Assembly (NCBI GenBank): GCA_928724745.1
Contig: CAKMXJ010000032.1
Span: forward strand, 434,001 to 498,000
Length of the DNA stretch: 64,000 bases
Direction of reading: 5' to 3'
From: Anthracocystis setariae
Taxonomy: Eukaryota > Basidiomycota > Ustilaginomycetes > Ustilaginales > Ustilaginaceae
The notes beneath the pieces are model-generated. The model made no database searches, was not told the origin of the DNA, and worked only from the letters and a program-made list of their open reading frames with translations. The position numbers and the translations under genes were made by a program. Of the stretch, positions 49,701 through 58,841 are shown one piece after another. How positions within the stretch are numbered: the first letter of the stretch is position 1; every line of letters begins with the position of its first letter.

Positions 49701-51873
49701 CGCTGTCATCCTGGATCCCAACCAAAGGCTGTTGCCTCAGGACCGACTGCGCCTCCACTTTGAGCGCTGCATCGGTGCGGTTGTCAACGACATAGGTGTC
49801 GAGATCAACCAGGCCATGACGAGCACGTACCTGCAGACCATGTTGCCGTTCGTCGCTGGTCTTGGTCCCAGGAAGGCGCATGCGCTCGTCAACGCCATCA
49901 ACACTAAGCTCGAGGGTACGCTGATCAACCGTACGTTGCTGCTGTCGCGAAACATCTTGACCTTCCAGGTGTTCCAGAACTGCGCCTCGTTCCTGCGCAT
50001 CGAGCAGGATATGTTGCTCGAGGCCGACGAGGACGATGTGCCCGATGTGCTCGACAGCACGCGCATTCATCCCGAGGACTACGACTTCCCGCGCAAGATG
50101 GCGGCCGATGCGCTCAACAAGCACGAGGAGGATTTGGAAGGCGAGCATCCAAGTTCGCCATGCAAGGAATTGATGGAAGATGCGGATCCCGAGGACAAGC
50201 TCTCGACGCTCGACTTGGACAACTACGCCCAGATGCTGTTGGAGCGCAAGGGCGAGCGGAAGCGCGCGACGCTGCACTCGTGCAAGCAGGAGCTGATCAA
50301 GCCGTACGACGATTTGCGAGAGAAGCAGCGAGAGCCGTCGGCGGAAGAGATGCTGACCATGTTTACTGGCGAGACGCCCAAGACGCTCGCGGCCGGCTTT
50401 GTTGTGTCGGTCGAGGTGTTTAGGGTGCAGGAGGGCAATCGCATGGCGGAGGGACGAATTCTTTGCCGCTTGGACTCGGGCATCGAAGGGACCATCGAGG
50501 CTGAGGATACGGTGGACAATTATGTTGCCGGCTCGGTTCGTCTGCGCGAACTGATCCGTCCGAGTCAGACGCTAGATGCTCTCGTCAAGCAGATCGATCC
50601 GGAGCACTGTACGGTGAAGCTGAGCATCCGACCGTGGGATTTGCAGCACCGCGCGACGCACCAGGGCAAGACGCCGCTGGATCCCAAGTTCTACGACATC
50701 AACAAGGCGGAGAAGTGGAACGAGCAGGCTGCGCAGAAGGCCAAGATGCGCATGCAGGCTCGTCGCCAGAACCGTGTGATCGATCATCCGAACTACCACA
50801 ACTTCAACTACAAGCAGGCGGTGGAGTTCCTCGTGACGCAGCCCAGAGGTTCGGTGGTGGTGCGACCGAGCAGCAAGGGGGATGACCATCTCGCCGTGAC
50901 GTGGAAGGTCGACGATGGGGTGTACCAGAACATCGATGTCAAGGAGCTGAACAAGGAGAGCGAGTATTCGCTCGGGCGTGTGTTGCGTATCGAGGGGATG
51001 GGGTCGTATTCGGATCTGGACGAGTTGATTGTCAACCATGTCAAGCCGATGGTGCATATGGTGGAGATGATGATGAACCACGAAAAGTACAAGGGGGCGG
51101 ATGAGGAGGATCTGAATCGGTTCTTGACCAACTGGTCGCTAGCGAATCCGTCGAGGTCGGTGTATGCGTTCGGGCTAAACCGCGATCGGCCGGGGTACTT
51201 TAATTTGTCGTTCAAGGCGAACAGGGATGCGGCGATCCAGACGTGGCCGGTCAAGGTGTTGCCGAATGCGTTCAAGTTGGGGCCTGCGGATCAGTTGGCG
51301 GATGTAGCGGCGCTGTGCAATGCGTTCAAGACGCAGTATACGACGCAGGCGAGTATGGCACGCGGGGCCAAGACTCCCTATGGTGGGGGACGGACGCCGG
51401 CTGGGATGGGCGGGGCGACGCCGATGGGTGGTCGAACGCCGTATGGGGGAGGGATGCGTAACGGGATGGGTGGCGGGGCGACGCCGTTGGGTGCGGCGTA
51501 TGGTGCTCCGCCGTCGGTTCATGTGGCGTCTTCTGCTACGCCGAACGCGTATGGTAATGGAGCGTATGGAAGGGGTCCAGGTGCGGGAGGGTATGGCGCG
51601 CCACCACCTGGTCGTCCGCCGTCGATGCCCGGTGCGCCTCCAATGATGCCCCCCGGTATGATGGCTGGTGGTGCGGGCGGTCCAGCTTACGGTGGTGGTG
51701 CGGGTCAGCCAGGACCTCCGCCGTCGAGACCGGCAGTGCCGCACGGTATGCATCCGGATCGCTTCGCAAAGGCCGAGTACGGCGGGGCCTCCGCTTCGCA
51801 GCAGTATGGAGGTCATCAGTCCGAAGGCGGTGGTGGTGCGGGTGGATATGGGTATGGTGCGGGTCGGTACTGA
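46708..51873 (+). CDS. SPT6: Transcription elongation factor and histone chaperone Spt6
   Basis: 1,721 residues from the ATG at 46708 (MADQERVPAPYF). The frame is open from 46624, but the chosen Met begins the typical acidic N-terminus (Asp/Glu runs to about residue 240). Following parts: helix-turn-helix/tex-like region (about 300-700), YqgF-like domain (near 814: RVLAVSHGGGDPKKDVVQAV), helix-hairpin-helix (near 1040: LPFVAGLGPRKAHALVNAIN), S1 domain (about 1225-1300), and tandem SH2 (about 1360-1540: HPNYHNFNYKQAVEFL, RGSVVVRPSS). The tail (about 1550-1721) is Gly/Pro-rich with repeated Thr-Pro in GG-T-P contexts (KTPYGGGRTPAGMGGATPMG). Spt6 travels with RNA polymerase II, binds the phosphorylated Rpb1 linker through its SH2 pair, and reassembles nucleosomes. 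One uninterrupted exon of more than 5 kb. Confidence 0.95.
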   Translation: MADQERVPAPYFPDDEQGEQSDEGEGVDLIKSDGNLVGSGGEDSSDEEDDDDPEEARRIAEGFIAEDDEEDDQDEEARRERRRRRKKKRKQNEQDFEVDEDDLELLAENTGQGRKGAGRLKRFRRGSASPPADDEAAARQKTLDQIFEDDDDDEDEDIRSGRRGVNYDDDDDDLPSVGQALRAGVARKQREAVGGYEDDGLDDFIEEDEDDEEMQGLDEDEREARRQERREEKRRARMSGSAADPAKAGIDREAWDEIHEIFGNGEDYFWALEDEDDDAFEEEKKNKMEYKDIFEPAQIAERMLTEEDERIKRVDIPERLQLACPGEEGLRLLERKLSDAELFEAAKWASTRISTRTSAEFLDDAGLFFRFRSEFLNAVQLMLASMLNDLLEVPFLFQHRFDDLEHVFQDEIERRLRSIDLLTRRELYTLSGLGLKFKTLLVRKDQLRATFNKIHVDIKPEKVEPGEDALTSQVPPVDEAQVSQQESSRKLRANFEDMLAQASSLEEISDITEWLTLHYGQKMRDAQALAARTDEAAEDMEALTINGEPILSATPGFKKPSLVGQYERTKNTVLSELAKKFGISADELAANISSSSRQYSPRDPEHDPFKFAEQFTGAAWGAQSPEIALAKAKMLLSQEIGKDPILKREMRQLLKDAAEINVEPTERGMTVIDDQHPYANFKFILNKPARLVPQQPAQYLQMLQAEDELLIKLDIGLKEVVLARFENRLYTNYASEGVGDVSKAWNEQRREVIKEALKSHLVPQGQLWLKEWLREESRETLLRHCDVLMTKRVQDGPFISRSMIARNHDPKIEEEERTPRVLAVSHGGGDPKKDVVQAVYLDERGRFREHATFDDLRPLTARQIQERDLEMERSRGKAEFVDHRADFVKLLKSRRPDVVIVSGWSVRTAELKKNVKDLVDMAHQEICDEDVLEEQLERDQALIDVATCHDDVARIYQHSTRAAEEFPELGELGRYCLALARYAQSPVNEFAALGGDLTAVILDPNQRLLPQDRLRLHFERCIGAVVNDIGVEINQAMTSTYLQTMLPFVAGLGPRKAHALVNAINTKLEGTLINRTLLLSRNILTFQVFQNCASFLRIEQDMLLEADEDDVPDVLDSTRIHPEDYDFPRKMAADALNKHEEDLEGEHPSSPCKELMEDADPEDKLSTLDLDNYAQMLLERKGERKRATLHSCKQELIKPYDDLREKQREPSAEEMLTMFTGETPKTLAAGFVVSVEVFRVQEGNRMAEGRILCRLDSGIEGTIEAEDTVDNYVAGSVRLRELIRPSQTLDALVKQIDPEHCTVKLSIRPWDLQHRATHQGKTPLDPKFYDINKAEKWNEQAAQKAKMRMQARRQNRVIDHPNYHNFNYKQAVEFLVTQPRGSVVVRPSSKGDDHLAVTWKVDDGVYQNIDVKELNKESEYSLGRVLRIEGMGSYSDLDELIVNHVKPMVHMVEMMMNHEKYKGADEEDLNRFLTNWSLANPSRSVYAFGLNRDRPGYFNLSFKANRDAAIQTWPVKVLPNAFKLGPADQLADVAALCNAFKTQYTTQASMARGAKTPYGGGRTPAGMGGATPMGGRTPYGGGMRNGMGGGATPLGAAYGAPPSVHVASSATPNAYGNGAYGRGPGAGGYGAPPPGRPPSMPGAPPMMPPGMMAGGAGGPAYGGGAGQPGPPPSRPAVPHGMHPDRFAKAEYGGASASQQYGGHQSEGGGGAGGYGYGAGRY

Positions 51874-51972
51874 GATTAGCATTGTTCGAAGCTGGTCGAG
51901 TTTTGATGGATTGGTTGGTTCGAGTGTTGTTCAATTTAGTATGTTTGAAATGGCGCTGTTCGGTATGAATGG

Positions 51973-52005
<33 letters not shown>

Positions 52006-52100
52006 CTTCCTCCACTTTTGAAGGGGGGAATTTTGGTGGGGTTCACGTGCGTCGGCGGTTGGGCCAAGCGAATTGTCGGTTGGGTTCTCCTCACCACCAC

Positions 52101-52160
<60 letters not shown>

Positions 52161-52210
52161 AATCATCATCATCATCATCGTTGCTATTTTCAACGATACC
52201 ATATTAGGCG
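51874..52210. repeat. Intergenic with (TG)n and (CAT)n microsatellites
   Basis: 337 bases between SPT6 and the next gene. (TG)n at 51977-52005 and a near-perfect (CAT)26 tract at 52101-52179 with one CAT-to-AAT change. The remainder holds the SPT6 terminator and the promoter of the small gene that starts at 52211, only 31 bases after the CAT tract. Confidence 0.85.
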
Positions 52211-52736
52211 ATGTCGGAAGAGGGGCTGTATCGATTTGGCTCTGGCTCTATCTCTGGGTCGGGAGAGGGGGAGGGGGAGAAGTTTACATTCCAACCGCAC
52301 AATTCGAGTGGCTACCTTGACGATAGGGTTACCAACACGTCGTTGTTTACACACCTTGCGCACGAATCGCAATATCAGCGTCAACGCCAAGCAAATGACT
52401 CAAAGAAGCAGGAGGGGGGGGAGGGGGATAGTGAAAGCGAAGTGGACTCTGAGCTACTGCAGAGGGAATGGGATGAGCAGATGGATCAGATGAAACTCAT
52501 GTTGCACATCATCATCTTTCCGTTTGTAGGCAAGTTTTTGGGTAGGAAATTCGCATACTTTCGTAAGTTTTCAACCCCCGTTTAGATATACACAAACCAT
52601 GACTACTATCACTAATCTTAAGAACCTCGTCGCTTGAAATGCCACTTGGCGCACACACACTTCAGTTTTCGATCGATACAGAAGTTTAGGCACACCACTA
52701 GCAGCCGCTTTCTGGCACACACATAATGGACTCTAA
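52211..52736 (+). CDS. Small acidic protein with C-terminal membrane segment, MIM2-like (two exons)
   Basis: Exon 1 is 52211-52562 and exon 2 is 52666-52736, with a 103-base intron (donor GTAAGT, acceptor CTTCAG, and a CTAAT branch-like site at about 52611). Splicing replaces the unspliced ending by FAYFLFDRYRSLGTPLAAAF then WHTHNGL, 140 residues in all. The N-terminal ~85 residues are polar and acidic. The conserved-looking part is ELLQREWDEQMDQMKLMLHI followed by IIFPFVGKFLGRKFAYFLFDRY. An EW-E/D-x-x-x-x-QL-like helix leading into a single membrane segment that ends GRKFAYW/F-like resembles fungal mitochondrial import protein 2, an outer-membrane partner of Mim1 that inserts multi-span and signal-anchored proteins. 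The gene model is well supported; the family call is from recall of the motif. Convergent with MCH1, 84 bases apart. Confidence 0.68.
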
Positions 52737-52785
52737 AAACAAAATGTATATTGCACATTTCGAACCCAATCCACACAAGTTGTAA

Positions 52786-52805
52786 CCCCCCCCCCCCCCC
52801 CCCCC
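52786..52805 (+). repeat. Poly(C) tract, C20
   Basis: Twenty consecutive C (G20 in the MCH1 transcript) just past the MCH1 stop codon, in the 84-base gap between two convergent genes. Confidence 0.9.
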
Positions 52806-52820
52806 TCTCTCTAACCCCCT

Positions 52821-54659
52821 TCACTGTGCATAACTCCTCCTGAACCCAGCCGGTAGCCACCCCGTCCTCCTCGCGATCAACACCAAACTCAACACCACCG
52901 CACACACACACCCGATACTCGTCACCACAAACACCTCGCGATAACACTCCTCACCATCCATACAAAGATGCCTCGTCGAAGAATGATCACCCCCCTTCTT
53001 CTTCTTCTTCTTCTCCTTGTCGTTCAACGCTTCAAGCAACCCCTGGATAGACACCATGACACTTGGCTCTGACTCGACATGACTATCATAAATCCTACCG
53101 AATAGCAGGTTGAACACATTTCCAGCGACGACGGGCGCAAGTGAAACGAACCCCCAATTCTGCGAGAAATGCTTCATACCAAACCACTCGAACACGAGCG
53201 TCGGACATACGCCGAACAGCGTCCCATATGCCAACCCTGTCAGCGTCGACACGGCGAACAACGAATGCACGGTGGAAATCGCCCCCGGCACCGCCGCTAG
53301 CAGTTGCGATCCCAACGCCAGCATCGTAACGACGATTAGAAGCCAGACCCGGTTCGACGGCGAACCAGACTTGTTCACCACCACATCCGATAGCAGTCCG
53401 ATCATGATCCTACCCGACGCATTGCACACCGAGATGGCCGAGACTTGACGTGCTTGCATTTGTTGCACCGACGATTTGGCTTCGACCTTGAGCTGCTCAA
53501 ACGTGAAACGACGCAGGAGCAGGTCCGAGTTGGACGCGGCGACCAGGAGCGGGGTGCGACGATGGTTGTAGTCCCACAGCGTTTTTGTGATGGTGCCAAC
53601 GTTGTTGATGAGGAGCAGACCAGCGCCGGAGACGAGCGTGACCATGATGAAGATGAGGTAGAAGTCCGGTTGCGTGAGCAGCTTGCGGCCAGAAATGTCG
53701 ATCTGAGCCGGGTCGACTTGCTTGGTGGCAGCAGCGTTGGATTTGGATTCGGTGCGGCCGGACAGCAAGCCCTGAGTCTCGAGATCCTGATCGCTTGGGG
53801 TGCTGTCCTGGACGGCATGCTCGGAAGTGGAGGCGGAGGCGGCGGCGGCGGCTGCGGCTTCGGGGTGGTCATCTTCGTCGTCGGTGGCTTCGGCGGAGAG
53901 TGACTCGGGCTGTTGCCAGATGGTAGCGCGTGCACGAATGTCGGAAGACGAGCGGCGACGAACGAAGGAACGGCGATCTTGACCCGAGGGAGCAGCTTCA
54001 TCATCGATCGGAGGCATGATCTTGATCAGCGTCAAGCCGATCAGCATACTCGCCATGCTGCCCCCTGCGAGTAGAAGAAGATACTGACCCGTGTTACCGG
54101 GGAACAACCAGTGGCTCAGACTGGAATAGAGGAACGCACTCAAGCCAAAGCCCGACAGTACCAGTGCTGTGGCGGTACCCCTTCTACTCCCACCCCACGA
54201 CTTGGCCTGAGCATTCATGGCAGCTGTGAAACCACCGCTGTTGCCTAAGCCGGTGAGCAAGTTCATGAAGGACAGTATGCCGGTGGAATGGAGACTCCAT
54301 TCGAGCGTATAGCTCGCTGACAATCCTGCGTAGCCCAACGGCACCAGGATGGCCGCAACGATCAAAGCCGTTTTCGGACCTCTCTTGTCGATATATCTGC
54401 CCCATAGTGGACCAGAAAGATACACGCCTGCATTACCAGCGATACCGATGAGGTTGATCTGGGTTGAACTAAGGTGAAGGTTTTCCTGGAGTTGGGGTGC
54501 GAACGACGAAAAGGCGTAGTTGGAACCTGCTGAGAGAGCGACGGCGACCGAACCGAAGAGAGAGATGAGTTTGCGTCGTTGTAGGCGTTGCAATGCTGGG
54601 GCGGTGGGATTTGGATTGGAAGTGACGCCCAAGGGTGGGCTTGGGGGCAGTTGGACCAT
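52821..54659 (-). CDS. MCH1: Major facilitator transporter, MCH1 / nodulin-like group
   Basis: 612 residues with about twelve membrane segments. It starts with LISLFGSVAVALSAGSNYAF then SSFAPQLQENLHLSSTQINL, the typical first loop of the MCH1/nodulin-like group, followed by GPLWGRYIDKRGPKTALIVA (loop 2-3 motif). A long, acidic, Ala-rich central loop (about 225-320) divides the two halves. The second half begins QPDFYLIFIMVTLVSGAGLL. A late loop carries a Lys repeat (KEKKKKKKG) encoded by a (TTC)n microsatellite at about 52998-53018. Yeast Mch1 is a monocarboxylate-transporter-like protein of the vacuolar membrane, but its substrate is not established, so none is proposed here. Convergent with the MIM2-like gene. 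Confidence 0.83.
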   Translation of the reverse strand: MVQLPPSPPLGVTSNPNPTAPALQRLQRRKLISLFGSVAVALSAGSNYAFSSFAPQLQENLHLSSTQINLIGIAGNAGVYLSGPLWGRYIDKRGPKTALIVAAILVPLGYAGLSASYTLEWSLHSTGILSFMNLLTGLGNSGGFTAAMNAQAKSWGGSRRGTATALVLSGFGLSAFLYSSLSHWLFPGNTGQYLLLLAGGSMASMLIGLTLIKIMPPIDDEAAPSGQDRRSFVRRRSSSDIRARATIWQQPESLSAEATDDEDDHPEAAAAAAASASTSEHAVQDSTPSDQDLETQGLLSGRTESKSNAAATKQVDPAQIDISGRKLLTQPDFYLIFIMVTLVSGAGLLLINNVGTITKTLWDYNHRRTPLLVAASNSDLLLRRFTFEQLKVEAKSSVQQMQARQVSAISVCNASGRIMIGLLSDVVVNKSGSPSNRVWLLIVVTMLALGSQLLAAVPGAISTVHSLFAVSTLTGLAYGTLFGVCPTLVFEWFGMKHFSQNWGFVSLAPVVAGNVFNLLFGRIYDSHVESEPSVMVSIQGLLEALNDKEKKKKKKGGDHSSTRHLCMDGEECYREVFVVTSIGCVCAVVLSLVLIARRTGWLPAGFRRSYAQ

Positions 54660-55212
54660 GGTTTGTTATATCTGGCTGTTTGAGAGGTCTGCCAGTTCGG
54701 GAGGGATGGATAGAGTTGGGTCGCGGTAAGGTTAAGTGTGGTGATGACATGCAAGGCAGCGTAGGGATTGACGGATTGACGCGACGCTTTGAGCCAACAG
54801 CGCTTATCCAGATCAAGTCGGAGGAGAGGCGGTGGACGTGGTGTGGAGACCGATGCAGTCAATTATTCACCTCACTTAAATGGGACCCTAACTGTAAATT
54901 GTATCGCGGCGATCCAAAGGCGGTGTTCCGCAATCCGCCATTTCCCTGCATTCACAAAAAAAAAAAAAAAAAAAAAAAAAAAACCCTCCAAATTGAAACA
55001 GCCTTAAGCTACAGTGTGTACTGTAGCTCTGCCCAAAAGCAACACGCAGCAGTCTCGGAGTGCAACGTGCAGCCTTGCTTTTCATATTCACACACGTGCC
55101 GACTAGTCGAGGAAATGTTTGACATCACCCTGATGCCACAAGACGATACAGAACCACCAATTAACTTAGATATGTGCGAACAAGTCTGCCCATCAACACA
55201 TCCTGACAAATG
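54660..55212. other. Intergenic, MCH1 promoter and REC8 terminator, with A28 tract
   Basis: About 550 bases between tandem minus-strand genes, including an uninterrupted A28 run at 54956-54983 and one TACTGTA (55019), the reverse complement of the TACAGTA heptamer. No gene supported. Confidence 0.45.
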
Positions 55213-57120
55213 CTAGCTGACAAGATCAATACGGATCTCACCATACGATTGATCTTGGTTCACCTTGATCCTACCGCCACTTGCCAATGCCAACGTGTGA
55301 TAGAAAGCCTGCGCTGCTACCGCCGGCGTGCTGCTTGCTACCGGTGCCAAATCGCTGAAGAACAAAAAGCTCGGATCCTCGAGCTCGTCTCGGATACTGT
55401 GAGCATATTGGTAAAAATTGCGTGTCTCTTCCTCCATCTCCTGCTCGAAGACTTCACCGGGAGGCGTCGGTGATCGCGGTACCCTTTCCTCAACCGCAGG
55501 GGCCGTGGGCAGTCCAAGTCGGAGCCCCTCCACAGAGCGCGTCTCTGGCGGAGGCATGTAGTATTCCTCCAGCGGAGCTACTGTCGAAGGGCTTGCCGGA
55601 GGCGGAAAGAGAGGTGATTCCGGAGGTCCCAACCGGCGGAGTCCAGTGGGGGTCTCGATGGAAACCTCGCGTGGTCGGATGGGTGTCGTTTCGCGTAGAA
55701 ACGTCGGTGGCTGATCAATCGAGATCGACGGCAACATAGACGATCGTCTTCGATGTTCCATAAAGACGTTCCAGGGCAGAGATTCTCGGGCACCTCGAAG
55801 GGCGGCGGGAAGTTGCGCTTCCGCCTGTGCAGCAGCACGCGCAACACCGACTTCCACCAGATCCTCCTCGTCCAAAGGCGTAGGCGGAGGTGGCACGGGA
55901 GGCCATTCTTCCACAGGCGCCATCCTTGCCTCTTCAGCCATTTGAAGATACCATTGTCTACGAGAAGCCAAGTGCGCAGTGACGGTGGAGCTCCACATTT
56001 CCGACAGGAGCGCGTTCATCGACATGTCTTGCGGAGGGTCGAACATCATTCCTCGCGTGATAGCGTCAGCCGCCCGCCGTTGTCGATCAAGTCGGGAGGC
56101 ATTTCGCTCAGAAGCCATGCGAGTTACGTAGTCGGCTCGGGCGGAACGAAGCTGATCGTCACTGAGCATGGTGACGGGGTCGTCCAGGGGGTGAAGAGGC
56201 AGTGCAGGCGGCGGTGGGCGACGAGCGAGCAGCGAGGGTTCTACCTCTTCTTCGCGAGGACGACGAGCCGGAGTGACGGTGGGAACGCCTTCGATGATCT
56301 CGAGCTGAGCAGCCTCCTCGGCAAGTCGCTCTTCAAGTTCCGGCCATTCTAGCAGAGGGCCGGTGGTAGTAGTTTCGTCGCCAATGTCGCGACTTTGAAT
56401 TTCTTCCAGTGCGCCCGGGATCAATGGTTCCGGACGAGCTGCTTCGATACCTTCCAATCCCAGATCGAGGCCCTCGACATCCTCAATGTCCACTCCATAC
56501 CCCTCACCGAAGATGGGACCAAGTTCTTCCCCCTCCTCATATCCTCTCGGCAAGCCAAGCTCTTCTTCCTCAAAGGCCGCTCTGGGCAGTGTGATCCTGC
56601 GTTCCTCCTCCACAAAGCGAACGGGTGTCGGCGTGCGGAATCCATCCTCCACCCCTTCGAGCCCAACCCTCATCTCCGGTGGCTCGACACTCCATCTACC
56701 GAGCAAACCCGTGCCGATATCGAAATCGAGCGTATAGAACGCCAAATCCAACGGCAACGTAATCGCATCTATGGGCTTGGTGGATACACGCATGTCGACA
56801 TGCTCAGTGGCCTTTCCGCGTGTATCCAGCGTCAACGCGTGCCGTCGGACGTCGCCATGCGTGCTCGCCACATCCTGATACAAGAGCTCCATCTGATGGC
56901 CGTAGAGCTTGACGACGCCATACATGAGCTGGCTGGACAGTCGAAGGGCAAGAGGCTCGGTGGGTGAGCGAAGGTACTCGCATGCAGGTGTGATGCGCAC
57001 GGACAGAATGTCTTTACGAGTCAGCCGACGGACAACGGATCGATCGCCCAACGTAGCCGCAAGCCAGACAATGCCAAGTCCGCTTTTACGACGCGAGAGG
57101 ATGTCGTTGTTGTAGAACAT
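55213..57120 (-). CDS. REC8: Meiotic cohesin kleisin Rec8
   Basis: 635 residues, one exon. The N-terminal kleisin domain begins MFYNNDILSRRKSGLGIVWL, with KDILSVRITPACEYL, EPLALRLSSQLMYGVVKLYG (about 1-95), which binds the Smc3 neck. The middle is long, acidic and Pro/Glu-rich with many Arg-Glu and Ser-Pro pairs, where separase sites (Glu-X-X-Arg) would lie. Candidates include IQSRDIG and nearby Glu-X-X-Arg motifs, not resolved. The C-terminal winged helix (about 570-635) reads FYHTLALASGGRIKVNQDQS then YGEIRIDLVS and binds Smc1. Starting at MFYNND and the short winged helix favour Rec8 over the mitotic Rad21/Scc1, which begins MFYS. It holds sister chromatids together in meiosis. Presence suggests a sexual cycle. 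Confidence 0.85.
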   Translation of the reverse strand: MFYNNDILSRRKSGLGIVWLAATLGDRSVVRRLTRKDILSVRITPACEYLRSPTEPLALRLSSQLMYGVVKLYGHQMELLYQDVASTHGDVRRHALTLDTRGKATEHVDMRVSTKPIDAITLPLDLAFYTLDFDIGTGLLGRWSVEPPEMRVGLEGVEDGFRTPTPVRFVEEERRITLPRAAFEEEELGLPRGYEEGEELGPIFGEGYGVDIEDVEGLDLGLEGIEAARPEPLIPGALEEIQSRDIGDETTTTGPLLEWPELEERLAEEAAQLEIIEGVPTVTPARRPREEEVEPSLLARRPPPPALPLHPLDDPVTMLSDDQLRSARADYVTRMASERNASRLDRQRRAADAITRGMMFDPPQDMSMNALLSEMWSSTVTAHLASRRQWYLQMAEEARMAPVEEWPPVPPPPTPLDEEDLVEVGVARAAAQAEAQLPAALRGARESLPWNVFMEHRRRSSMLPSISIDQPPTFLRETTPIRPREVSIETPTGLRRLGPPESPLFPPPASPSTVAPLEEYYMPPPETRSVEGLRLGLPTAPAVEERVPRSPTPPGEVFEQEMEEETRNFYQYAHSIRDELEDPSFLFFSDLAPVASSTPAVAAQAFYHTLALASGGRIKVNQDQSYGEIRIDLVS

Positions 57121-57678
57121 GAGGTAGATTGTCGGTATAGAACGCGGAATTCAGAACTGGACCCAAGGTTCGGGAAGCGAGGAGAAAGAGGGCGAGGATG
57201 AGCGATGAGGTTGGATATTCATGAGCGAAGAGAAGCGGGTTATATAGAGTACACAGAGAGCGAGGAGAGAAGACAGGGACGAACGACATGCGGTGCGAAT
57301 GCGAATGTACTGCAGGCCAGCCTGCCCACAGGAAAGCTGAGGGAGGAGGTCAGGGTATCGTCGAAGGGCTGTCTGGATCCGACGGGATTCGACAGGGACC
57401 AGCGATGAGTATAAGTTGCAGTAGCAGGGATGAGCGACAATGACCAAGGCGAGAAGGTAATCTCTGGATAGGTGGTCTGAGGATGGCCGTCTTTGCTGGA
57501 CGAACATTGGAGGGTATGTCGGAAAGGCTGAAATCAACGAACAATGGAAGTTGATTTGGCAAATCGGGTGGTTCAGCAACGCTAATCTTATCTCAAGATC
57601 TGCGAGACCTTGATTTTATGCGCCATTGAGGGGGCTCGCCCTTGGATGAGATGGGTGGCATACTGTCTGGTTGCAAGG
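57121..57678. promoter_or_regulatory. Intergenic, REC8 promoter
   Basis: About 560 bases between tandem minus-strand genes. A TATATAG element lies at about 57240, some 120 bases upstream of the REC8 ATG. A longer open frame on the minus strand (57151-57579) has no coding bias and is not called. Confidence 0.4.
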
Positions 57679-58308
57679 CTAGTACGGTCGAAGTTGAGCG
57701 GCAGGAAAGTGCGTTGCCCAGACGGTGGGCGTGTTTGCTCCACTTGTGCCCAGAGTGTCAAAGTGAGTAAAGGAGGGCAGCTTTGCCGCCTTGCTCATCT
57801 GTCTCCGCTGCAGAAGATTGTCGATGCTAGCCTCTGCGTCTTCGGACATGGCACCGCGTGCATGATGCATGGCTGCCCAGTCTTCGTAAGCTTCGTCGAC
57901 TTCACTTTCCTCGTAGGGGTAGCAGGGTGGGTATCCAACAACAGCGTCGCTGGTTGTAAGGATCTGGGCCGGCCTTTGGGTGGGGAGAATGTCGGCATGG
58001 AAAGGGGCGAAGCGCGGCGGCTGTTCATGAAGGACTGATGTAACTTGGCTTACTTGACCGCTGGAAGTGTTGGTTCTTGATGGATGGTCCGCATAGTTGT
58101 GAGTGATTGAAGGTCTCGGGCCGGAATTGTGATGGGTGGGGATGGTTTGGTGTTGATCATGTTGCTGCAGCTGACTGAATCTGGAAGACCAGAAGTGGGC
58201 TTCGTCCTCCTTTTCGCCATTGGCAGTTCGAATGTAAGTACGGATGAGGCAGCCAATGATGGCCAAGCTCACAAAGATGATGGCTCTGGTGGTGTCTGAG
58301 CTTGGCAT
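57679..58308 (-). CDS. Hypothetical protein with N-terminal membrane anchor
   Basis: 209 residues. An N-terminal hydrophobic segment (RAIIFVSLAIIGCLIRTYI, about 8-26) is followed by a polar, His/Gln/Ser-rich region and an acidic stretch (YEESEVDEAYEDWAAMHHAR). Codon choice resembles that of neighbouring genes, which supports reality. No family recognised. The topology would be a single anchor with a soluble tail; whether the segment is a signal anchor of ER or mitochondria is unclear. A donor-like GTAAGC inside the frame near 58050 raises the possibility of an intron, but no good acceptor at a normal distance was found. Confidence 0.5.
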   Translation of the reverse strand: MPSSDTTRAIIFVSLAIIGCLIRTYIRTANGEKEDEAHFWSSRFSQLQQHDQHQTIPTHHNSGPRPSITHNYADHPSRTNTSSGQVSQVTSVLHEQPPRFAPFHADILPTQRPAQILTTSDAVVGYPPCYPYEESEVDEAYEDWAAMHHARGAMSEDAEASIDNLLQRRQMSKAAKLPSFTHFDTLGTSGANTPTVWATHFPAAQLRPY

Positions 58309-58810
58309 GGTCGAGGCTTGATGCTAGATGCGGTTGGAAGCCAAGGTAAAAACAGGGGTGGAGATGCGGTTCGGGGCAAAGTTTTAGTTGGGTGAAGCTG
58401 TTCCGGGTAGAAGAAGCTTGACGGGAAGTGGCGAGCTGACAGCGGGAAGCAAGATGAAAGAGGCTGATATAAAATGATCAAATAGGATCAGTTGTGACTG
58501 AGTTTGGAAGCCAAAAGAGAGTTATGAAGCGAGCAAGCAAGCAAGCAAGAAAGCAAGAAAGCAAGAAAGCAAGCAGCTAAGCTAGGGTTCGGAGGCAAGG
58601 TTGCGTCAAGCGTTTAGGAAGGGTTGCGAAGAGCACGTCGGCAGGGGCACATTGACGCACTCGATGCTGTGCTGGTTGTAGCGCTCCTTGGCAATGGTTG
58701 GTGGGGCTGAAGCAAATGAGAAACGGGTTGGCGCAGAGAGTTGAGCTGGCTGGTAGGTGCGTTATGCTCAGCCACCATGTTGAAAGCCATAAGGCGAATG
58801 AAACAAAGCC

Positions 58811-58841
<31 letters not shown>

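Noticed and set aside
47185..50277. 1,030-codon open frame antisense to SPT6
   Set aside because: It mirrors the SPT6 codon pattern: strong third-base C/G preference on the coding strand suppresses stops on the opposite strand. The product has no recognisable domain, while the sense strand encodes a full Spt6.
51969..52493. Frame containing a poly-His run
   Set aside because: Produced by translating the (TG)n and (CAT)n microsatellites; no coding signal outside the repeats.
57151..57579. 142-codon minus-strand frame upstream of REC8
   Set aside because: No codon bias, overlaps the presumed REC8 promoter and TATA-like element, and shows no family resemblance.
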